Shown: positions 1 through 8,715, counted from the first letter of the stretch. The stretch is DNA of 64,000 bases from JAWKWH01 sp041397625 (GCA_041397625.1 JAWKWH010000003.1:124001-188000), one strand, 5' to 3'. The notes: generated by a model from the sequence alone, not told the origin. Program-made: numbers and translations.

Positions 1-619
1 CCGCGCCACCAACATCAAGTTCGAGGAACTGGTCAACGGCCTTCGGTCCGACGCCACCGCCTTCGTGTCGACCGGCGATTCCTTCCTGTCGACGCACAGC
101 GGCGCCATGGAACGCACCGGCGGCGCGCTCGATTTCGCCATCCAGGGCGACGCCTGGTTCGCCATCGACACGCCGGCGGGCATGGTGATGACCAGGGATG
201 GTCGCTTCAAACTCCTTGAAACAGGCGATCTGGTGACCTTGACCGGCTATCCGGTGCTCGACCCCGGCGGAGCGGCGATCACGCTCAATCCGGCGGCCGG
301 CGAGCCGACCGTGGGGCGCGACGGTTTCCTGCACCAGGACGGCAAGCAGGTTGGCGCCATCGGCCTATTCGACTTCCAGCCCGGCCCCAATTTCCGCCGC
401 TTCGAGAATTCGGGCGTCATTCCCGAAATGCCGCCCGAACCGGCCATCGACCGGCTCGACGTGGGCGTGGTGCAGGGCTTCGTCGAGCAGTCCAACGTCA
501 ATCCGCTGAAGGAACTGACCAAGCTGATCATGGTTCAGCGCGCCTTCGAGAACGCGGCTGCCGCGATCCGCGACACCGAGGCCGCCTATGACGAGACCAT
601 CAAGGCGTTCGAGGCGTGA
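1..619 (+). CDS. flgF: Flagellar basal-body rod protein FlgF (5' end missing)
   Basis: FlgF is a proximal rod protein of the flagellar basal body. The reading frame is open from base 2 to the TGA at 617-619, so the gene enters the window from the left and its N-terminus is not visible. What remains has the flagellar hook/rod architecture: a beta-rich middle part (LDFAIQGDAWFAID), and a C-terminal helix with the rod/hook signature VEQSNVNPLKELTKLI followed by MVQRAFENAAAAI. The next gene, fliI, starts with a GTG that overlaps this stop by four bases. The flgF-fliI order is typical of rhizobia. FlgG lies separately at 3681, which favours FlgF over FlgG here. Confidence 0.93.
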   Translation, partial: RATNIKFEELVNGLRSDATAFVSTGDSFLSTHSGAMERTGGALDFAIQGDAWFAIDTPAGMVMTRDGRFKLLETGDLVTLTGYPVLDPGGAAITLNPAAGEPTVGRDGFLHQDGKQVGAIGLFDFQPGPNFRRFENSGVIPEMPPEPAIDRLDVGVVQGFVEQSNVNPLKELTKLIMVQRAFENAAAAIRDTEAAYDETIKAFEA

Positions 620-2013
620 CGGGCCAGGCGAGCAGCCTCGACCGGCTCGCTGCCGGCTACCGGCAATTCCGCGACAGCGGCGACATGGTGCTTAGCGGCG
701 GAAGGGTGGTCGCCATCTCGCCGAACCATTTTCGCGTCAAGGGTCTTGCCGCTTCGAGCCGGCTCGGGGACGTCGTGCATCACGACCGGGGACCGGTCGG
801 CCGGCGCGGCGAGGTTATCCGGATCGACGGGACCGATATCACCGTGGCGCCATTTCGCGATGCCCGGCACCTGACCGTCGGCGCGGTGGTGGTCAATCGC
901 GGACCGCTTTCGGCCAGTCCCGGCGACGGCTGGCTCGGCCGGGTGGTCGACGCGCTCGGAGAACCGGTCGACGGCAAGGGGCCGTTGCTCGGCGGGGAGG
1001 CGGCGGCGCACGCCGAAACCAGCCAGCCGACGGCGATGCAGCGTGGCCGCGTCGACCAGCCGTTTCGCACCGGGGTCCGCGTCATCGATATCTTCACGCC
1101 GCTCTGCTACGGCCAGCGCTTCGGCCTGTTTGCCGGCTCGGGTGTCGGCAAGTCGACGCTGCTGGCCATGCTGGCGCGCGCCGACGCGTTCGACGTCATC
1201 GTCGTCGCGCTGGTCGGCGAGCGCGGGCGCGAGGTGCGCGAGTTCATCGAGGAGACCTTCGGTCCCGGCGACATGGCCAAGGCGATCGTCGTGCTGGCGA
1301 CCAGTGACGAGAGCGCCATGATGCGCCGGCGGGCGCCGGAATGCGCGCTGCAGATCGCCGAACACTTCCGCGATCGCGGCAAGCGGGTGCTATTGCTCCT
1401 GGATTCGGTGACGCGCTATGCCCATGCGCTGCGCGAGGTGGCGATCTCGATCGGTGAACCGCCGGTGGCGCGCGGTTATCCCGCCTCGGTATTCACCGAA
1501 CTGCCGCGCATGCTGGAACGGGCAGGGCCCGGCGCGGAGGGCGGCGGATCGATCACCGCCATCATTACCGTTCTGGTCGACGGCGACGATCACAACGATC
1601 CGGTTGCCGACGCTGTCAGGGGCATTCTCGACGGCCATCTGGTGATGGATCGTCAGATCGCCGACCAGGGACGCTATCCGGCGGTCAATCCGCTGGCCTC
1701 GATCTCCCGGCTCGCCAACCGGGTGTGGCGCGAGGAGGAAAAGGCGCTGGTGCTGCAGTTGCGCTCGATGATCCATCGTTTCGAGGAGACGCGCGACCTG
1801 CGCCTTCTGGGCGCCTGGCAACCCGGCGCCGATGCGGCGCTGGACAAGGCTGTTGAAACCGTGCCGGCGATTTATGACGCGCTGTGCCAGGAACCGTCCG
1901 ATCCGGTGTCGTCCGATCCGTTCGCCGATCTCATCACTTTCCTGAAGGGCGGAGCCGTCGTGCCCGACGCCGCGAAGCCCGTCGATGTCGATGCGGGAGG
2001 AGACGATGGCTAG
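616..2013 (+). CDS. fliI: Flagellum-specific export ATPase FliI
   Basis: FliI is the hexameric ATPase of the flagellar type III export apparatus at the cytoplasmic face of the basal body. The 465-residue protein has the F1-beta-like fold. A Walker A loop GSGVGKST lies near residues 174-181, and the Walker B segment LLLLDSVTRYAHALRE near 258-273 is followed by the family motif GEPPVARGYPASVF. The GTG start at 616 overlaps the flgF stop (GTGA), which suggests translational coupling. The last bases overlap the start of the next small gene. Length and motif order are normal for FliI. No fliH-type gene is adjacent; a FliH-like gene lies at 11490. Confidence 0.97.
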   Translation: MTGQASSLDRLAAGYRQFRDSGDMVLSGGRVVAISPNHFRVKGLAASSRLGDVVHHDRGPVGRRGEVIRIDGTDITVAPFRDARHLTVGAVVVNRGPLSASPGDGWLGRVVDALGEPVDGKGPLLGGEAAAHAETSQPTAMQRGRVDQPFRTGVRVIDIFTPLCYGQRFGLFAGSGVGKSTLLAMLARADAFDVIVVALVGERGREVREFIEETFGPGDMAKAIVVLATSDESAMMRRRAPECALQIAEHFRDRGKRVLLLLDSVTRYAHALREVAISIGEPPVARGYPASVFTELPRMLERAGPGAEGGGSITAIITVLVDGDDHNDPVADAVRGILDGHLVMDRQIADQGRYPAVNPLASISRLANRVWREEEKALVLQLRSMIHRFEETRDLRLLGAWQPGADAALDKAVETVPAIYDALCQEPSDPVSSDPFADLITFLKGGAVVPDAAKPVDVDAGGDDG

Positions 2014-2494
2014 GTCGTTCGGAGGTTTTGCCGTCGACACCGCACTTGGGCTCTTCGGCGTGGCGCTTGCCGCGGGCAGCCTCTACTTCCCATGGTATGT
2101 CTACCGGCACAGCGACAGGTTCCAGCCGCCGCGCATCGAGTATTCCGGCAATACCGAGCTCTACGGCGAGCCGGAGGACCGCACCGGCGTCCTGTGGCTG
2201 CAGGCGCAACTGCCGCAGGGCACCATCCTCGACCCGATCGAGACGGGAACCGTCGACAAGCCGCAGGAAGAGGAGACGGCAGGCGAAGCCAGGGGCGAGC
2301 CGACGAGATCCGCGGCATACCGGCTGGTCTTCGTCGCCAATGGCCGGGCGCTCGTCCGCGACGACACCGGCGTTTTCGTCGTCACGCCGAATTCGACCCT
2401 GCCGGACGGGCAGAGGGTCACCGAGTTTCGCAGCGTCGACGACCAGTGGGAACTGCTGACCTCCGGCAACGAGATCGTCGCCGGCGACAACTGA
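2006..2494 (+). CDS. Conserved small membrane-anchored protein of the flagellar locus, function unknown
   Basis: I do not recognise a named family. The ATG at 2006 is chosen because a strong Shine-Dalgarno (GGGAGGAGA, 1994-2002) sits just before it; an in-frame ATG at 1985 would have no such site. The 162-residue product begins with one hydrophobic segment (about residues 12-32, GLFGVALAAGSLYFPWYVY) followed by a charged, probably periplasmic part of about 125 residues. It overlaps the fliI end by eight bases and precedes flgB, so it is almost certainly co-transcribed with basal-body genes. An unnamed gene occupies the same place between fliI and flgB in other rhizobia as I recall. A role in rod or export assembly is inference. 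Confidence 0.75.
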   Translation: MARSFGGFAVDTALGLFGVALAAGSLYFPWYVYRHSDRFQPPRIEYSGNTELYGEPEDRTGVLWLQAQLPQGTILDPIETGTVDKPQEEETAGEARGEPTRSAAYRLVFVANGRALVRDDTGVFVVTPNSTLPDGQRVTEFRSVDDQWELLTSGNEIVAGDN

Positions 2495-2562
2495 CTGCGC
2501 ACGAACCGCCAGCCCCGCGCAAGTCTCGCCGCATAGACTTGCGGGACAAGGAGCTTGGTTCA

Positions 2563-2940
2563 ATGATCGTGTCGGAGATTTTCGGCCTGGCGGCGCAGCA
2601 GGCGCAATGGCTGACGGTGCGGCAGACGGCGGTGGCCAGCAATGTCGCCAACGCCAACACGCCCGGTTATCGCGCCGTCGACGTGCAACCCTTCGCCGAT
2701 CTGCTCGACAACAAGCTGATCGCCCAGACGGCGACCCACTCGGCGCATTTCGGCGGCAGTTCCTCGGCCTACGCGATCAAGGCGGCCGAGGTCGGGGGAC
2801 GGGCCGTCGATCCCAATTCCTCGTCGGTCAAGATCGAGGAGGAACTGGTCAAGTCCGGCGACATCGCCAAGGCCTACCAGTTGAACACCGCGATCGTGAA
2901 ATCGTTCCATCGCATGATCCTGATGACGGCGAAGGGTTGA
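2563..2940 (+). CDS. flgB: Flagellar basal-body rod protein FlgB
   Basis: FlgB is a proximal rod subunit. The 125-residue protein starts at the ATG at 2563 behind an AAGGAG site. It has the N-terminal rod signature ASNVANANTPGYRAVD (about residues 26-41), a short loop region, and a C-terminal helix (LNTAIVKSFHRMILMTAKG) that forms the coiled coil with the N-terminal helix in this family. Size fits FlgB (about 120-140 residues). It is followed two bases later by flgC, the usual partner. The frame is open further upstream, but that part has no rod similarity and would run through the preceding gene. Confidence 0.95.
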   Translation: MIVSEIFGLAAQQAQWLTVRQTAVASNVANANTPGYRAVDVQPFADLLDNKLIAQTATHSAHFGGSSSAYAIKAAEVGGRAVDPNSSSVKIEEELVKSGDIAKAYQLNTAIVKSFHRMILMTAKG

Positions 2941-2942
2941 CC

Positions 2943-3362
2943 ATGGACGCGCTGTCTGTCGCCCTCAAGGTTGCCGCGTCGGGCCTCGAAGCCCAATCGA
3001 AACGCCTGCTGGTGGTTTCGGAGAACCTGGCCAACGCCCAGTCGACGGCCTCGGTTTCCGGCGGCGATCCCTATCAGCGCAAGGTGGTGTCGTTCGCCGC
3101 CGAGCTCGATCGCGCCACCGGCGGCACGCCGGTTAGGGTGGATTCTGTCGCGCGCGACCATGCGCCGTTTCCCGTCGAGTTCGATCCCGGAAACCAGGCC
3201 GCCGATTCCGCCGGCTACGTGAAGCTGCCCAACGTCAATGTGCTGGTCGAGATGTCGGACATGCGCGAGGCCAACCGCAGCTATGAGGCCAACCTGCAGG
3301 TGGTCAAGCAGGCGCGCAAGCTGATTTCGATGACAATCGACATGATGAGGTCGAACTCGTGA
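2943..3362 (+). CDS. flgC: Flagellar basal-body rod protein FlgC
   Basis: FlgC is a proximal rod protein. The 139-residue product shows the rod N-terminus (LKVAASGLEAQSKRLLVVSENLAN) and the C-terminal motif PNVNVLVEMSDMREANRSYEANL, in which VNVLVEM-DMREANRSYEAN is diagnostic of FlgC. It begins two bases after the flgB stop, and its own stop overlaps the GTG start of fliE, so flgB-flgC-fliE appear translationally coupled. The length is normal. Confidence 0.96.
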   Translation: MDALSVALKVAASGLEAQSKRLLVVSENLANAQSTASVSGGDPYQRKVVSFAAELDRATGGTPVRVDSVARDHAPFPVEFDPGNQAADSAGYVKLPNVNVLVEMSDMREANRSYEANLQVVKQARKLISMTIDMMRSNS

Positions 3363-3670
3363 TTGATCCGGTGACCCTTGCCGGCATTGGCGGGACGCAG
3401 GCCACGGGCCTTGCCGCGCCGGCCGCGACGAAGCCCGAGGAGGCGTCGGGCATCGGCGGCTTCGGCGAGGTGCTCGCAGCCACGTCGCGCCACATGCTCA
3501 CCGATCTCGCCAGCGCCGAGAACCTGTCGATGCAGGCGCTTCAGGGCAAGGGCGAGACCCGCGAGGTCGTCGACGCGGTCATGAGCGCCGAGCGGTCGCT
3601 GCAGATCGCCATCGCCATACGCGACAAGATCGTGACCGCATATCTCGAAGTCAGCAGGATGCAGATCTGA
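3359..3670 (+). CDS. fliE: Flagellar hook-basal body complex protein FliE
   Basis: FliE is the small adaptor between the MS ring and the rod, and an early export substrate. The 103-residue product begins at a GTG overlapping the flgC stop. Its C-terminal two thirds match the family: a helix with GEVREVVDAVMSAERSLQIA-like sequence, then IRDKIVTAYLEVSRMQI at the end. The short Ala/Pro-rich N-terminus is poorly conserved in all FliE. flgG follows ten bases downstream behind a GAGGAG site. Confidence 0.95.
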   Translation: MIDPVTLAGIGGTQATGLAAPAATKPEEASGIGGFGEVLAATSRHMLTDLASAENLSMQALQGKGETREVVDAVMSAERSLQIAIAIRDKIVTAYLEVSRMQI

Positions 3671-3680
3671 GGAGTGAACC

Positions 3681-4469
3681 ATGAAGGCTCTTGCCATTGC
3701 GGCGACGGGCATGAACGCCCAGCAGACCAACCTTGAAGTGATCGCGAACAACATCGCCAACATCAATACCAGCGGTTTCAAGCGGGCGCGGGCGGAGTTC
3801 TCCGACCTGCTCTACCAGACCGAGCGCATCCAGGGTGTGCCGAGCCAGGCCAACCAGAACATCGTACCGGAAGGCGCGCATATCGGGCTCGGCGTCAGGA
3901 CGGCGGCGATCCGCAATGTGCATATCCAGGGCACGCTGACCAGTACCGGCAACCGCTTCGATCTGGCGTTGACCGGAAATGGCTGGTTCCAGATCGAGGG
4001 CGCGAACGGTGAGACCTTCTATACGCGCGCCGGCGCCTTCAACACCAACGCCACCGGCACCATGGTCACGGTCGACGGTTTCCAGGTGCAGCCGGGCATT
4101 ACGGTTCCGGAAAACGCGCTCGAAGTGATCGTCTCGGAGACCGGCCAGGTATTCGCCCGCATTGCCGGCCAGACCGATTTGCAGGAACTCGGCCAGTTGA
4201 CGCTGGCGACCTTCGCCAACGATGCCGGCCTCGACCCGCTCGGCAGCAACCTGTTCGCCGCGACCGAGGCCTCCGGTCCAGCCAATGTCGGCGTGCCCGG
4301 CGACCCGGGTTTCGCCACCGTGCGGCAGGGCTATCTGGAGGCGTCCAATGTCGATCCGGTCAAGGAGATCACCGACATGATCGCCGCCCAGCGCGGCTAC
4401 GAGATGAACTCCAAGGTCATCCAGGCCGCCGACGAGATGGCCGCCGTCGTCTCCAAGAACATCCGATAG
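3681..4469 (+). CDS. flgG: Flagellar distal rod protein FlgG
   Basis: FlgG forms the distal rod. The 262-residue protein has the hallmark N-terminus (MKALAIAATGMNAQQTNLEV, then IANNIANINTSGFKRARAEF) and the C-terminal GYLEASNVDPVKEITDMIAAQ followed by RGYEMNSKVIQAADEM. The length is exactly typical of FlgG (about 260). The ATG at 3681 has a GAGGAG site at 3669-3674. flgA follows four bases after the stop. Confidence 0.97.
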   Translation: MKALAIAATGMNAQQTNLEVIANNIANINTSGFKRARAEFSDLLYQTERIQGVPSQANQNIVPEGAHIGLGVRTAAIRNVHIQGTLTSTGNRFDLALTGNGWFQIEGANGETFYTRAGAFNTNATGTMVTVDGFQVQPGITVPENALEVIVSETGQVFARIAGQTDLQELGQLTLATFANDAGLDPLGSNLFAATEASGPANVGVPGDPGFATVRQGYLEASNVDPVKEITDMIAAQRGYEMNSKVIQAADEMAAVVSKNIR

Positions 4470-4473
4470 GCCG

Positions 4474-4953
4474 ATGCGCATCACATCGAAATCGGCGGGG
4501 ATGCTGATCGCCGCGGCGCTGGCCGCGTCCGCGTGGCTGCCGGGTTTGGCAGTCGCCGGCGAACAGCAGATCGTCGTCGTGACGTCGGTGATCTATCCGG
4601 GCCAGGAGATCGAACCCGGCATGATCCGCGAAGTGCGGCTGAAGCGCCCGCTGCGCGCCAGCCAGCGCATCGTGCTCGACACGGCGGAGATCGTCGGCAA
4701 GGTGGCGCAACGCACGCTCTTACCGCGCCGGGCGATCCCGGTCGCCGCGCTGCGCGAGCCCTTCGCCGTCGAGGCGGGCGAACCGACGCGGGCCAGCTAT
4801 GTCAGCGGCGGCCTGCTGATCTCCACCATGGTCGTGCCGCTGGTCGACGGCTCGATCGACGACATGATCAGGGTGCGCAATCCCGAGTCCGGCCGCGTGT
4901 TCACGGCCCGCGTTCTCGCCGACGGCACCGTGATGGTGGAGCCGACCAGATGA
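4474..4953 (+). CDS. flgA: Flagellar P-ring assembly chaperone FlgA
   Basis: FlgA is a periplasmic chaperone for P-ring (FlgI) polymerisation. The 159-residue protein has a signal peptide (about residues 1-28, hydrophobic core GMLIAAALAASAWLPGLAVA) and an SAF-type beta-clip domain. Visible conserved parts are PGQEIEPGMIREV, the segment QRTLLPRRAIPVAALREP, and the C-terminal RVRNPESGRVFTARVLADGT. It lies between flgG and flgI, and its stop overlaps the flgI start (ATGA), fitting co-production of chaperone and client. Confidence 0.95.
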   Translation: MRITSKSAGMLIAAALAASAWLPGLAVAGEQQIVVVTSVIYPGQEIEPGMIREVRLKRPLRASQRIVLDTAEIVGKVAQRTLLPRRAIPVAALREPFAVEAGEPTRASYVSGGLLISTMVVPLVDGSIDDMIRVRNPESGRVFTARVLADGTVMVEPTR

Positions 4954-6050
4954 CGAGGCTGGCCGTTGCGACCTTGTGCCTGGCGCTGGCGGCGCTGCCG
5001 GCGTTTTCTGCCTCGCGGGTTAAAGACATCGCCACGCTGCAGAGCGTGCGCGAGAACCAGCTGCTTGGCTACGGCCTCGTCATCGGCCTGCAGGGCTCGG
5101 GCGACAGCCTACGCAATTCGGCGTTCACCGAGCGCTCGATCCGCTCGATGCTGGATAATCTCGGCGTCGCCGTCGAGGACGGCCGGGCGCGCACCCGCAA
5201 CATTGCCGCGGTGATCGTCACCGCCAACCTGCCGCCGTTTGCCCGTTCGGGCGCCCGCATCGACGTCAATGTCGGCTCGCTCGGCGATGCCTCGTCGCTG
5301 GCTGGCGGCACGCTGATCATGACGCCGCTGCGCGGCGCCGACGGCGAAATCTACGCGGTGGCGCAAGGGCCGGTTTCGGTTTCGGGTTTCTATGCCCAAG
5401 GCGAGGCGGAGACATTGTCGCAGGGCGTGCCGACGGCCGGGCGCATTCCCGGCGGTGCGATCGTCGAGCGCGAGGTCGAGGGTCGCATGGGCGACCAGGA
5501 CACGTTCCTGCTGCAACTGCGCAACCCGGATTTTTCGACCGCCGTTGCGGTGACCGACGCCATCAACGCCTTCACCCGCCAGCACTACGGCGCCCGCTTC
5601 GCCGCCGAACAGGATTCGCGCACGATCCAGATCGCCAAGCCTAAGAATGTTTCGCCGGCGCGCTTCTTCGCCCAGATCGAGGGTCTGCTGGTCGAGACCG
5701 ACACGGCCGCGCGCGTGGTCATGGACGAACGCTCCGGCACGGTAGTGATTGGCCAGGACGTGCGCATCTCCAAGGTCGCCATCAGCCACGGCACGCTGAC
5801 CGTGCGCGTGACGGAACTGCCGCAGGTGATCCAGCCGGCGCCGTTCTCCAAGGGCGAGACGGAAATCCAGGATGCCACGATCATCGATGCCGCCCAGGAG
5901 GGTACGCAGCTTACCACCGTCGAGGGATCGACGCTGCAGTCGCTGGTCGAGGGGTTGAACCGGCTCGGTGTCAAGCCGACCGACATCATTTCCATTCTCC
6001 AGGCCATCAAGACCGCCGGCGCGCTGCAGGCCGAGCTTGTGCTGCAATGA
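4950..6050 (+). CDS. flgI: Flagellar P-ring protein FlgI
   Basis: FlgI polymerises in the periplasm into the P-ring around the rod. The start is set at the ATG at 4950, which overlaps the flgA stop and gives a 366-residue protein with a clean signal peptide (MTRLAVATLCLALAALPAFS). The mature start SRVKDIATLQSVRENQLLGY and GLVIGLQGSGDSLRN are strongly typical, as is the C-terminal SLVEGLNRLGVKPTDIISIL with ALQAELVLQ. The length is standard. motE follows with a four-base overlap. Confidence 0.97.
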   Translation: MTRLAVATLCLALAALPAFSASRVKDIATLQSVRENQLLGYGLVIGLQGSGDSLRNSAFTERSIRSMLDNLGVAVEDGRARTRNIAAVIVTANLPPFARSGARIDVNVGSLGDASSLAGGTLIMTPLRGADGEIYAVAQGPVSVSGFYAQGEAETLSQGVPTAGRIPGGAIVEREVEGRMGDQDTFLLQLRNPDFSTAVAVTDAINAFTRQHYGARFAAEQDSRTIQIAKPKNVSPARFFAQIEGLLVETDTAARVVMDERSGTVVIGQDVRISKVAISHGTLTVRVTELPQVIQPAPFSKGETEIQDATIIDAAQEGTQLTTVEGSTLQSLVEGLNRLGVKPTDIISILQAIKTAGALQAELVLQ

Positions 6051-6595
6051 GGAGCACCGGGAAGATGAGACACGAACCCGGCCGCAGGCGGCTCGCCTTG
6101 CTTGCCGCCTTCGCCGCCGCGACGATGATCGTCGTGACCGGCGCGGTTGCCGAGGATGCGCACGGAAAAAAGCCTGCCGCCAGCGTCGCGCCACAGACCG
6201 AGGACGAGATCCGCCAGTTCTGCGCCAACATCGCCGAGCCGGCGCGCGAGCGGCGCTACGCGATGAAGGCGGCCGAACTGCGCAAGCTGCAGGAAGACGT
6301 CGAGGCGCGCATCGCCGTGCTCGAGGAGAAAAGTGCTGAGTTCGCCAAATGGGCGGCGCGGCGCGAAGCCTTCATGCAGAGAGCCGACGAAAGCCTGATC
6401 GCCATCTATGCCAAGATGCGGCCGGACGCCGCCGCGGTGCGGCTGGAGCTTCTGGGCACCGACCTGTCGGCGGCGATCCTGATGAAACTGTCGCCGCGCC
6501 AGGCCGGCGTCATCCTCAACGAGATGGACGCGACCAAGGCCGCCTCGATCACCGCGCTGATGTCGGCGTCGGCCAGCCGCAGGGATCCGTCATGA
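6047..6595 (+). CDS. motE: Motility protein MotE, periplasmic chaperone for MotC (MgtE-N-like)
   Basis: MotE was described in Sinorhizobium meliloti as a periplasmic chaperone that stabilises MotC; that role is transferred here by synteny (flgI-motE-flgH) and sequence. The 182-residue product has a signal-like segment (about residues 18-35), a charged helical middle with coiled-coil character (RKLQEDVEARIAVLEEKSAEF), and a C-terminal MgtE-N-like helical repeat (LSPRQAGVILNEMDATKAAS). The ATG at 6047 overlaps the flgI stop. An internal ATG at 6065 also follows a purine-rich site, so the exact start is open. Confidence 0.88.
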   Translation: MRSTGKMRHEPGRRRLALLAAFAAATMIVVTGAVAEDAHGKKPAASVAPQTEDEIRQFCANIAEPARERRYAMKAAELRKLQEDVEARIAVLEEKSAEFAKWAARREAFMQRADESLIAIYAKMRPDAAAVRLELLGTDLSAAILMKLSPRQAGVILNEMDATKAASITALMSASASRRDPS

Positions 6596-7293
6596 AGCGC
6601 GCCGCGTTGATCCTGTCCGCTGTGCTGCTTCACGGCTGTGCCTCGCCGGTGCGCGAGATCGGCAGGCCACCGGACGTGTCGGAGGTCGGCAGCGGAATTA
6701 CGCGCGAGGAACGGTCGCTCGACCGGTTTCCCGAACGGCCGGCAAAGGCGGTCAACCGCTATTCGCTGTGGGACGACCGGCGCAGCAACCTGTTCACCGA
6801 TCGGCGCGCCATGACCACCGGCGATATCCTGACCGTCGACATCGCCATCGCCGACAAGGCGCGGCTGTCCAACCAGTCCGACCGCAGCCGCACGGCGAAC
6901 AAGTCGCTCGGCCTGTCGGCGAGCTACGATCTCGACGGCGCCGGTAATTCGGTCAATGGCGACGCCACCATCGGCTCGACCACCGATTTCGAGGGTACCG
7001 GCGCCACCGTTCGTTCCGAAACGATCAACCTGGCGGTGGCGGCGATGGTGACCGACATCCTGCCCAACGGCAATCTCATGATCCAGGGGTCGCAGGAGGT
7101 GCTGGTCAATTCCGAACTCAGGGTGCTCAAGATCGCCGGCATCGTGCGGCCGAGCGATATCGGTCCCGACAACACGATTTCGTACGAGCGTATCGCCGAG
7201 GCGCGGGTTTCCTATGGCGGCCGCGGCCGCATTTCGGAGGTGCAGGAACCGCCCTATGGCCAGCAGATTCTCGATCGTTTTCTGCCATTCTAG
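6592..7293 (+). CDS. flgH: Flagellar L-ring protein FlgH (lipoprotein)
   Basis: FlgH forms the L-ring in the outer membrane. Starting at the ATG at 6592 (overlapping the motE stop) gives 233 residues with a lipoprotein signal, lipobox LHGC with Cys at residue 16. Typical FlgH features are LWDDRRSNLFTDRRAMTTGD, the run GDILTVDIAIADKA, and the C-terminal segments NGNLMIQGSQEVLVNSE and GIVRPSDIGPDNTIS. Size is normal for FlgH. Confidence 0.97.
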   Translation: MKRAALILSAVLLHGCASPVREIGRPPDVSEVGSGITREERSLDRFPERPAKAVNRYSLWDDRRSNLFTDRRAMTTGDILTVDIAIADKARLSNQSDRSRTANKSLGLSASYDLDGAGNSVNGDATIGSTTDFEGTGATVRSETINLAVAAMVTDILPNGNLMIQGSQEVLVNSELRVLKIAGIVRPSDIGPDNTISYERIAEARVSYGGRGRISEVQEPPYGQQILDRFLPF

Positions 7294-7305
7294 CGAGGAT
7301 GAGAC

Positions 7306-7839
7306 GTGGCAAAGGCTGAGGAAGCGGAGGGCGCACCCAAAAAGACGTCGCTGGTGGCGCAGATGCTGGGCCTGGTGCTGGTGACCGCGATCGCGGTCGG
7401 CGGCGGCTGGGGTTTCGGCCAGTTCGTGCTCGGCGCCGGCCAGCACAAGGCGGCGAACATGGCCGCCATGCCGCATGGCAGGGCCGAAACCCCGGCCGCC
7501 GCCGAAGCGGAACATGACGGCGAGGAGGGCGGGGAAGGCCATCTCGACGCGGCGGCCGACCGCAAGGTCGATCTGGAACCGATCGTCACCAACGTCTCGG
7601 CGCCGAAGGATACGTGGGTCCGTCTCGAAATGTCGGTCCTGTTCGACACCGTTCCGGAACCGGAAACGGTGCAGGCGATCCATCAGGACATCATGGCGTA
7701 CATGCGCGCGATCAAGCTACACGAGGTGGCCGGATCGAGCGGTTACCTGCACATGCGTTCCGACCTGAAGGAAGTCGCGATGATCCGCAGCGGCGGCGCC
7801 GCCCGGGACATCCTGATCAAGGTTTTGCTGTTCGAATGA
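7306..7839 (+). CDS. fliL: Flagellar basal-body-associated protein FliL
   Basis: FliL is an inner-membrane protein that surrounds or supports the stator. The 177-residue product starts with GTG at 7306 behind GCGAGGATGAG. It has a short cytoplasmic N-terminus, one membrane helix (about residues 17-40, VAQMLGLVLVTAIAVGGGWGF), a His/Glu-rich linker, and the periplasmic SPFH-like domain ending in GGAARDILIKVLLFE, a typical FliL C-terminus. The stop overlaps the fliP start. Confidence 0.93.
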   Translation: MAKAEEAEGAPKKTSLVAQMLGLVLVTAIAVGGGWGFGQFVLGAGQHKAANMAAMPHGRAETPAAAEAEHDGEEGGEGHLDAAADRKVDLEPIVTNVSAPKDTWVRLEMSVLFDTVPEPETVQAIHQDIMAYMRAIKLHEVAGSSGYLHMRSDLKEVAMIRSGGAARDILIKVLLFE

Positions 7840-8576
7840 GATACGCTTCGATCACCATCGCCGTCGTGCTCGCCTTCGCGCCGACCATGGCGTTGGCGCA
7901 GACGCCCGATCTCGGCGCGATCGTCGCCGGCACCGACGGGGCGACGACGGGCTATATCCTGCAGCTCTTCGGGCTGCTCACGGTGCTTGCCATCGCGCCC
8001 GGCCTGCTGATCACGGTAACCAGTTTCACCCGCTTCATCATCGCGTTCTCGATCCTGCGCACGGGCATCGGCCTGCAGACGACGCCGGCCAACCTGATCC
8101 TGATCAGCCTTGCCCTGTTCATGACCTATTATGTCATGGCGCCGGTGTTCGACCGGGCCTGGGAAGACGGCATGAGGCCGCTGATGAACGAGGAGATCAC
8201 GCAGGAGGAGGCGCTGGAGCGCATCTCCAGGCCGTTTCGCGGTTTCATGATCGACAATGTGCGCGAAAAGGACCTCGACCTGTTCGTCGACCTTGCCCGC
8301 GATCGCGGTCAGGAAGTGACTGTCGACGAGAACGTGCAACTGCACATCCTGGTTCCCGCCTTCATGATCTCGGAAATACGGCGCGGCTTCGAGATCGGCT
8401 TTCTCGTCGTGCTGCCGTTTCTGATCATCGACCTGATCGTGGCCACGGTGACCATGGCAATGGGCATGATGATGCTGCCGCCGACCGTGATCGCCTTGCC
8501 CTTCAAGGTGCTGTTCTTCGTCCTGATCGACGGCTGGAACCTGCTTGTCGGCAGTATGGTGCGTTCGTTCGTCTGA
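7836..8576 (+). CDS. fliP: Flagellar export apparatus protein FliP
   Basis: FliP is the core subunit of the export gate, built with FliQ and FliR. The ATG at 7836 overlaps the fliL stop and gives 246 residues with a cleavable signal peptide (AFAPTMALAQ). FliP hallmarks are ITVTSFTRFIIAFSILRTGI, the loop EDGMRPLMNEEITQEEALER, LHILVPAFMISEIRRGFEIG, and the C-terminal MMLPPTVIALPFKVLFFVLI. Four hydrophobic helices are visible. It is the last gene before a 210-base gap and the flagellin. No fliO-like gene is adjacent. Confidence 0.98.
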   Translation: MRYASITIAVVLAFAPTMALAQTPDLGAIVAGTDGATTGYILQLFGLLTVLAIAPGLLITVTSFTRFIIAFSILRTGIGLQTTPANLILISLALFMTYYVMAPVFDRAWEDGMRPLMNEEITQEEALERISRPFRGFMIDNVREKDLDLFVDLARDRGQEVTVDENVQLHILVPAFMISEIRRGFEIGFLVVLPFLIIDLIVATVTMAMGMMMLPPTVIALPFKVLFFVLIDGWNLLVGSMVRSFV

Positions 8577-8697
8577 GCGCGGCGACATTTGCGGATTCCG
8601 CACGGTTCCGGGGAGAATGCCGGCAACCGGCCGGAACATATGCGAAATTTACGATTGTTTAGTGTCCTCGTGTCATAAGGCGGGCACTGACAGCGGT

Positions 8698-8712
8698 TTG
8701 TCGACACGACAA
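8698..8712. promoter_or_regulatory. Perfect inverted repeat upstream of flagellin 1
   Basis: TTGTCG-ACA-CGACAA is a perfect 6-bp dyad, 75 bases before the flagellin start and just upstream of the element shared with flagellin 2. It is a candidate regulator site. No similar dyad is seen before the second flagellin. Confidence 0.35.
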
Positions 8713-8715
8713 GCG

